Shown: in pieces, positions 57,835-64,000 of the stretch
Numbering within the stretch: the stretch's first letter is position 1
Layout of the letters: the number at the start of each line of letters is the position of its first letter
The notes under the pieces: generated by a model
What the model was told of the DNA's origin: nothing
What the model saw: the letters and a program-made list of their open reading frames with translations, nothing else
Database searches by the model: none
Assembly (NCBI GenBank): GCA_025765615.1
Contig: JAIVFJ010000038.1
Coordinates: 62,001-126,000, forward strand
Source of the DNA: Zopfochytrium polystomum
Taxonomy: Eukaryota; Chytridiomycota; Chytridiomycetes; Chytridiales; Chytridiaceae
Direction of reading: 5' to 3'
Length of the DNA stretch: 64,000 nucleotides
Translations under genes and position numbers: made by a program

Positions 57835-57987
57835 ACGTGACGACACACACACACTCTTATTTAGGTGGTTAACGAACAAGGCTCGACTGAAGTAGTTGTG
57901 CATGGTGTCATTTTATTAACTGTCACAACTTGTTAAAATAGGAGCGGAGGCATTATATTGTAGTGAAATATAATACGAGTCCCAAAA

Positions 57988-58563
57988 ATGGCCTCCTTTT
58001 GTCCTTGGCTTGTCCCGCTCACGGCCGTATCGAGGGCTTGCGCCCGACGGTGTCCGGCAGCAGAGATCATGCAGCGCCCGATCCGACCCGCCCTCGCGCG
58101 CATCGCCGCCTCACCGCCACAGCACCCTCCCCTCAACCCCTGCTTCCTCTCTCGTCTCTTCACGACCGCGCCGGCGCAGCCCCCAGACGATTCCAAGCCT
58201 GCCGCGCCGTTGAGCCCCCCAGTCCATCCACCCATTGCACCCGCACCAACCGCCGCATCCGCCGCCGCCGCGCGGCCGCCCGCGAAAGCAAAGCCGGTGC
58301 GGCAGGAGATTGTGCTCGACGAGAAGGACCTGGAGGAGTCGTTCGTCAAGGGCGGCGGCAAGGGCGGGCAGAAGGTCAACAAGACCAACAGCCGCGTGCA
58401 GCTGCGCCACGTGCCGACGGGCATCATCGTGATGGTAATGAGAGCGCTAATCCCGCCCCTTCGGCCCTCTAACCTCCGAACCCACCTTCGCGCCGGGACG
58501 CCCACATCCTCGTCGAATTGCCTCGTCGCCCCCTTCCTTGCTGACTTCTTACCCCTCGAAACA

Positions 58564-58620
<57 letters not shown>

Positions 58621-58966
58621 CGAACGAAACCAGACGCAGCGGTTCCGCGAGCTCGCGGCGAACCGCAAGGAGGCGCGCAAGCTGCTGCGGCTGCGGTTGG
58701 ACGAGATTATCAACGGAGCGCTGTCCAAGGCGAGCGTGGCGCGGGCCAAAGTGGCGAAGCAGAAGAGCAAGCAGGCGCAGCGGGCCAAGAAGAAGTATGG
58801 AGGGAAGGAGGGGGAGGAGGAGGGTGGCGTTGTCAGGGAGGAGGAGGTGGAGGGGGCGGAGGGTGAAGCGGAAGCGCGTGCGGAGGATCGTGGAGTAGGG
58901 GAGGATGGTGGCAAGGAGGCGTCGACTGCATCGGCAGCGTCGGCAAAGAAGGACAAGGAGGCATGA
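57988..58966 (+). CDS. GGQ-type peptide chain release factor-like protein (MTRFR/ICT1-like)
   Basis: Two exons, 57988-58434 and 58634-58966, phase 0, 259 aa. The RF-1 domain core is FVKGGGKGGQKVNKTNSRVQ (GGQ at about residue 126) followed by LRHVPTGIIV and, in exon 2, the basic helix RELAANRKEARKLLRLRLDE. No codon-recognition domain, so it belongs to the stalled-ribosome rescue release factors of mitochondria (C12orf65/MTRFR or ICT1 group). The N-terminus is Arg/Ala-rich with few acidic residues, fitting a mitochondrial targeting signal; a second ATG at 58069 is an alternative start. After a Lys-rich QRAKKKY tail there is an unusual acidic Gly/Glu extension of about 55 residues. The intron holds a (CA)n tract. 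Confidence 0.88.
58569..58619. repeat. (CA)n microsatellite within an intron
   Basis: About 50 nt of nearly perfect CA ending 14 nt before the acceptor CCAG of the release-factor gene. Confidence 0.9.
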
Positions 58967-59047
58967 AGGCGGCTGCACATATGCGAACGAGAAGTTGAGA
59001 GGGCGTCGACACGCCCAAAGACAATAACGGACAACACTTCGCACTAT

Positions 59048-61528
59048 TTATTGGGCTCTCTGCAACAGCGGCAAGTAAAAGTGGGAGTCGTACTTTCCTC
59101 CAAAGTAAATAAGCGTTTCTCCCTTGTTCTCGTTGGGTCGCGTAACTTGGATGGGCACCGGTACATCTGTGGCGGATGAGAGAGGGTTTAGTGCGAACGT
59201 CAGTTCGTTCCAATTCAAAAGAAGGCAGGAAACGCACTCCGATCGATTACCTTGGTAGTTAGTGTTCACCGGCCCAATATCGAGCCGCAGCCCCTCTCCC
59301 GGCGCGACGGTCATCGTCATGGGCCACAGGCCCGTCACAATCTCGACCACCTGCCCCGGTTCGACCGGCCAATCCTCGTCGTGCGGGTGGAACGGGAACC
59401 CGTCCAAGCTAATCTCCCTCTCCTCGTCGGTCGGCTCGCGAACCTTCCTCCTCGACGCGCGGATCAGCCCCGTCGGCCCGACGTACCGGAACAAGCTGCT
59501 CCGCGGCAGCAGCTCGTGCGCGGGCGGCGCGCGCTGGCCCACGTGCGCCGCCGCGTCCTGCAGGTCCGCCAGCGGGTAGCAAAAGTGGTCGAGCACTGTG
59601 CCGGAAGCGGACAGCTTGCGCACCGTGAAGCACAGGTCAAAGTCGGTGTGCGAGCGCGCCGCCGCGTGCACCTTGACGCGCGGGATGCCGGCGAACTCGA
59701 GCGGTGTGGAGGCGGTCGACGGGTGCGTGTAGGTCCAGGAGACGAAGGCGGAGGAGTCTTCGGCGTTGTAGGCGAGGACGTGGGACGTGTCGTCGCCGGA
59801 TGCGGCGGGAGCGGGGACGAGGCGGCCGTCGCCGGAAAGGTGGAGCTGCCAGTCCTTAACGCCGGGCGGCGGGAAGACTGGGGCGGTAAAGTAGTGGCGG
59901 GAGAGGTCGCCGCCGTGGGGTTGGAGCTGGTAGCGGACGCGCGGGGTGCGCTCTGGCCAGCCGTTGTCGATGCCCTTGAGGAAGTGATCGAAGAAGCCGG
60001 CGAGGTCCTCGACGTTTTCTTGCTGGTAGTAGTCGTGCCATTCTTGGCCACCGTGGATGCGGATCCTTTTGTGAGGTCAGTTTCCCAAAACAGTTGCAAG
60101 CCCGTCGCAAAGTTGAACTCTACCATTTGTGCGGCGTGTCCGCGTACTTCCACGCCATAATGCTACCGAGCAGATGAATGGTGCTGCCGAGCGCGGCGGT
60201 CGAGTAAATCGGGACCTTGATTTTCGTCGGCTTCGCCGTCTTTGTTTTCGCGTAGGACCTGTAAAGGGCGTCTTGGCCGGGCGAGTAAAAAGTCGCGATA
60301 GAGTCCTCAAACTTTCCCCGGGACGCGATGGTTTTCGCCGCAATGAATGCGGGGAAAAGAATCTCTGGGATGCCGCCACGGAAGTTTACATGGCGGAAGT
60401 TGTCGGTGAGGCTGTATGGAAGGGTTTGGAGAAGTTGCGAGTTAAAATTCCCGCTGTCACAAGTTACAAAAAACGCAAGCGATTTACGAACCCTTCCCAC
60501 GGCGCGATGGCAGCAAGATGCGGATTCTGGCCCTCGGCGATAAAGTACTGGGACATTGCAAGCTGGCTGTTGCCGGTGGTGCCAACCTAGAAATACCAAG
60601 TGCCAAGTCAAGAGCCAAAGTTAACAACAACGAACAAGGCCTGCGGCCCCCCAGTTTTCCCACCTTTCCGTTGCACCAGCTTTGTGCGGCAATCCAGTCG
60701 ATAACGTCATACGAGTCGTTTACCGTCTGCGTTTGAGGTGAGCGTCGCCTTCAGCAACGATTGTCTTTTTTTTTTTTGCCATAATAAAATTGTGGATGCG
60801 GTGTAATACCTCGTCCCGGCCGGGAATGCTCGATCCAACGTCTCCTTCAGAGTCGAAGATACCTCGAGGGTCAATGTTCACGATGGCGTAGCGGCGGGGG
60901 CACCACTCCGCCGGGTCTGGGCTGGGTACGAGTGGTTAAATCGTTTGTTGAATAGCAATGGTGAATAAGCAAAAACCAACGTACCCTTCAAACTTTTCGA
61001 GGCCCGACAGCTTTGAGAGATTGACGCCGGCAGTGAACGGTATCTTGGTGATCTACGCGGAGGGAATTCAAACCCGAACAAGGCGTTTAATTTGCGACCA
61101 TCAAAACGCGTCCAATTGCTATTGCTTACATCCAGAACGCTCCGAAACGTCTTGCCATACGGGCTCCACACCAAAATCGCCGGCACCTTCTCCTCCTTCC
61201 CCAAATCCGCCGGCGTAAACACGTCCGCGAGCAGCGTGACGCCGTCGCGGAGCTTAATCTTTACATTCTTCTGAAACCTGACGGCCTCCGGGAGCGGCCT
61301 GCGCTTGTCGTTGAGCCGCCAGCCGGCGGGGAGGACGGTGTCGGAAAAGTCGCGGTCGCCGTCGTAGACGGCGGTCTTTTCGGGCGGGAGCGGGGACGCG
61401 CGGAAGAGCACCGAGTGGCCGAAGCGCGTCGGGACGGCCTCGCGGGCGACGGTGGCGCCGAAGGACTCGGAGGGGAGGAAGAGGTCGGCGATGTGTGGCG
61501 GGTAGGTGTAGACGGGCGGCGACGGCAT
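59048..61528 (-). CDS. CocE/NonD-type S15-family hydrolase
   Basis: Eight exons: 61528-61130, 61052-60985, 60921-60810, 60726-60664, 60586-60492, 60411-60124, 60065-59251, 59166-59048; phases agree, 652 aa. The N-terminal alpha/beta hydrolase part contains VKIKLRDGVTLLADVFTPAD, PAILVWSPYGKTFRS, YAIVNIDPRGIFDSEG, SYDVIDWIAAQSWCNGKVG then TTGNSQLAMSQYFIA (probable nucleophile Ser in GNS) and LAAIAPWEG. A later HGGQEWHDYY probably holds the catalytic His region. The C-terminal half is the jelly-roll PepX-C-like domain (DWPVEPGQVVEIVTGLWPMT). It likely hydrolyses an ester or amide acyl group; fungal relat­ives are uncharacterised. It lies tail-to-tail with the release-factor gene. Confidence 0.87.
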
Positions 61529-61872
61529 GCTTTGGGGGGTGATTGGGGTTGTAACGAAGGGGGGCGATCACTTGGGTCGGGCTATTTATTCTCCAAAGGC
61601 ATCGATCATCATCAGAGCCAAGTCCAGAACAGCGGAGATTGCGGGGCAAGGCGCGCCCGATTTCTTTTGCAGGCACTCGCAGCATTCACGTCTCCAATGT
61701 CCGTGGACGCGCCGTTGTCGTCGTGTGACCATGCCGCAAAGTGAATGCACACATATGGCGAGCTCGGCGCCGCCGCCGTCGCCACCCAGGCTAGGAGTGC
61801 CCGCGCCCCTGACGGAACAGGCAGGCACACACATCACATTGTTGCTGCTCGTTGATTAGGGATGTTTTCCGC

Positions 61873-61875
<3 letters not shown>

Positions 61876-61942
<67 letters not shown>

Positions 61943-61946
61943 TCTC

Positions 61947-61980
<34 letters not shown>

Positions 61981-61985
61981 ACTCA

Positions 61986-62026
<41 letters not shown>
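61876..62026. repeat. (CT)n followed by (CA)n
   Basis: About 105 nt of CT dinucleotides with rare interruptions passing into about 40 nt of CA, in the spacer between the hydrolase and ABC transporter genes. The 61.53-62.20 kb spacer holds no other feature. Confidence 0.9.
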
Positions 62027-62029
<3 letters not shown>

Positions 62030-62199
62030 CTCTCCTCCGTCTCTCTCCGTCCCACCTCCGCGAAAAAGGCGGGGACAAAAATAAAGTCGCGCAAACATTT
62101 TTCTCTGATTCCGGAGCTCCGAAATTTGCATGCGGGAGTGGTGACAGAGACAGACAGACCAAGAGAGAGAGCGTGGCTGTGTGCGTGTGTGCATCCCCC

Positions 62200-62587
62200 T
62201 CATTTCTTCCCCTCCCTCGCCTTGGCCGCCGCCTCAACCGCCTCCCACACGCCCTCTCCCGCCTCCCGCACCAACGCCGCAAACCGACCACCCCCACCAC
62301 CCGCCACCAGCATCAGCGACGCGACAGCTCCCTCCTCAACAACGCGGCCGGCGTCGAGCACGACGACGCGCTCGCACAGCCGCGCGACGGTCGTGACGCG
62401 GTGCGCGACGACCACGAGCGCGCATCCGCCGTCGTCGCCGCTCAACATGGGCAGCACCGCGTCGCGGATCCGCGCCTCGCTTTCGGCGTCCGTCGACGAC
62501 GTCGCTTCGTCGAGGACCAGCACGCGCGGCGCGAGGAGCGCGGCCCGCGCGAGGCAGAGGAGCTGGCGTTGGCCTTTTGCGTGTGTG

Positions 62588-62645
<58 letters not shown>

Positions 62646-64000
62646 TGTTTGTGTTTGCGCTTTAGTTGGCGAGAAAGCTGAGAAACCCGCAGGACCCGAT
62701 ATCCTCACCCGTCGACCAGTTCCGCCCGGCTTCCTTAACCTCGGCGTTCAGCCCACCCGGCAGCTGCTTCACGACATCTTCAAGGCCGACCTTGCGCAGA
62801 GCAGTCCAGAGCGCGTCGTCTGAAAAGCGGGGCAACGTTAAGCGAAAAAAGGAACAACACACAAACACATACACACAACCACTCACCCTCTCTCGCCCCC
62901 TCCGGATCCAAATTCCACCTCACCGACCCCGAAAACAGCACGGGGTCCTGCGGCACCACAAACACCGCCCTCCTCAGTTCCCGCAGCGACCACGCGCGCA
63001 CGTCCACCCCGTCGACGCGGACGCCTCCCGACGCCGGCGCGACCAGCCGCGCGAGCGCCGCGACGAGCGTCGACTTGCCCGCGCCGGTGCGCCCGACGAT
63101 GCCGAGCGCGGCGCCGGGCGCGACGGAGAAGGACACGTCGGCGACCGCGCGGCGGGGCGGACCGGCGCCGCCGGTCGCGTAGTCGACGGTCAGCCTGTCG
63201 AACTCGACGCGCCTCTCGCCGCGCGACTCTTTGTTCTCTGCCGCCGCCGTCGCCACCTGCTCCTGCTCTTCAGCCGGCAGCGCGGCGTACTTGCGCAGCC
63301 GCTCGACGGCCATCATCATGCGCTCCGACTCGGAAAGCTGGCGCACCCACCAGGTGAGGGACGCGGTGATCTGCAGCGAGTACGCGAGGACTAGGCCGGC
63401 GGTGGCGTTGTTGCCGTTGTTGCCGGCGGCACCCGCTGCCGGCGGGGCGTGCGGCGCGAGGACGAGGAGTGCGGCGGCGGAGCCGATGAGGACGGCGGCG
63501 GTGGTCTCCATGCGGACAGACAGCCAGCGCTGCATGTGGAAAAAGAGGTAGCCGGCGCGGTTGAACGAGTCGAGCTGCGCCGCAAACTTTTGGGCGAATG
63601 CCGGTTTCGCGTCAAAGGCGCGGATCGTCGGCAGGCCAGAGAGCGTCTCTGACAGGTGGGCGGTGACGCCGGAGCGCAGTATGTTTTCGAGGCGCTTGAT
63701 TTGTTTGGACGTTTTCCGGTAGTAGCCCTGACAAACAAAGGGAGGAAATGGAAAGAAACGAACAGAAAAGAAGCCGGGGGGGAGATGGGTTTCAGAATTC
63801 ACTTTTCTGTTAGAACAACTGAGGCGAGACTTCTTCCAAACCTGCAGCCAGTAAAACACGGCCAGGCCCGGCAACAGCGATGCCAAAAATGTCGGACTTA
63901 GCGCCGCGATCGAAAACAGGCTGGCCAGCACCAGTGACATTGTAAACAGCGCGATGCGGAGGGCCTCTGGCAAAAAGTTGTCAACGTCGTCCACGTCCTT
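62200..64000 (-). CDS. ABCC (MRP)-type ABC transporter, C-terminal half (5' truncated by window)
   Basis: Exons visible: 64000-63842 (continues beyond the window), 63727-62887, 62819-62709, 62573-62200. The sequence enters at KDVDDVDNFLPEALR, the standard loop of the second transmembrane domain in ABCC proteins, followed by membrane spans and LPTIRAFDAKPAF. The second nucleotide-binding domain has Walker A GRTGAGKST, Q-loop VPQDPVLFSGSVRWNLDPEG, signature WSTGQRQLL, Walker B VLVLDEATSS and H-loop VVAHRVTT. ABCC pumps export conjugates and drugs across plasma or vacuolar membranes. The signature motif is split by an intron containing a (GT/CA)n tract, and its LSxGQ core reads STGQ with Trp in place of the first Leu. 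Confidence 0.9.
62580..62656. repeat. (GT)n tract inside the ABC transporter intron
   Basis: About 77 nt of GT with occasional GTTT units. On the transcribed strand it is (CA)n placed immediately before the acceptor CGCAAAAG. Confidence 0.9.

Overview
The window looks like nuclear DNA of a zoosporic (chytrid-type) fungus. The genes are eukaryotic and densely packed, with many short GT-AG introns (mostly about 50-150 nt), long low-complexity coding stretches and very frequent (CA)n, (CT)n and poly-A tracts. Fungal markers are a Zn(2)Cys(6) transcription factor with a fungal trans domain, ECM15-type proteins, a DUF1688/URC4 gene and a GST of the fungal UstS-like type. A TRPV-like channel and two proteins built from 'DWW..SGLPL' ankyrin-like repeats point to an early-diverging flagellated fungus. 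That placement is inference; no rRNA gene is present.

Layout. 0-5.3 kb: a WW-type ankyrin-like repeat gene and the first member (A) of an unrecognised modular family. 5.8-10.2 kb: a divergent pair, a quinate/sugar-type MFS permease and a shikimate/quinate dehydrogenase. 10.2-14.6 kb: an AT-rich gene-free block with a TA-flanked MITE and a pair of diverged direct repeats. 14.9-21.2 kb: family members B and C in tandem. 22.0-27.5 kb: a 1533-aa Zn2Cys6 regulator in five exons. 28.8-32.5 kb: two small leucine-zipper-like paralogues in gene-poor sequence. 35-43 kb: second WW-repeat gene, GST-like gene, tRNA-Val(CAC), ribosomal protein eS24, two tandem ECM15-like genes, ALG13 and UBE2W. 43-47.4 kb: an unresolved low-complexity gene and a DUF1688 (URC4) gene. 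47.7-50.4 kb: a decayed family copy facing an intact one (member D). 50.6-53.5 kb: TRPV-like channel. 53.8-57.8 kb: a 1317-aa disordered protein. 58-64 kb: a GGQ-type peptide release factor, a CocE/S15-type hydrolase, and the 3' half of an ABCC transporter cut by the window end.

The most unusual content is the modular family (members A-D plus one pseudogene). Each intact member has an N-terminal coiled coil followed by 3-6 copies of a module of about 70-80 residues that starts W-x-D-[LIV]-[LIV]-R-x-R-W-P and ends [IV]-P-x-x-L-x3-[FL]. I do not recognise it as a named domain. Five loci in 50 kb indicate a lineage-specific expansion with birth and death. The only apparent functional cluster is the permease/dehydrogenase pair, consistent with quinate or shikimate use. 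Exon models were checked by splice-site consensus, phase agreement and total length divisible by three; where that failed, the entry says so.
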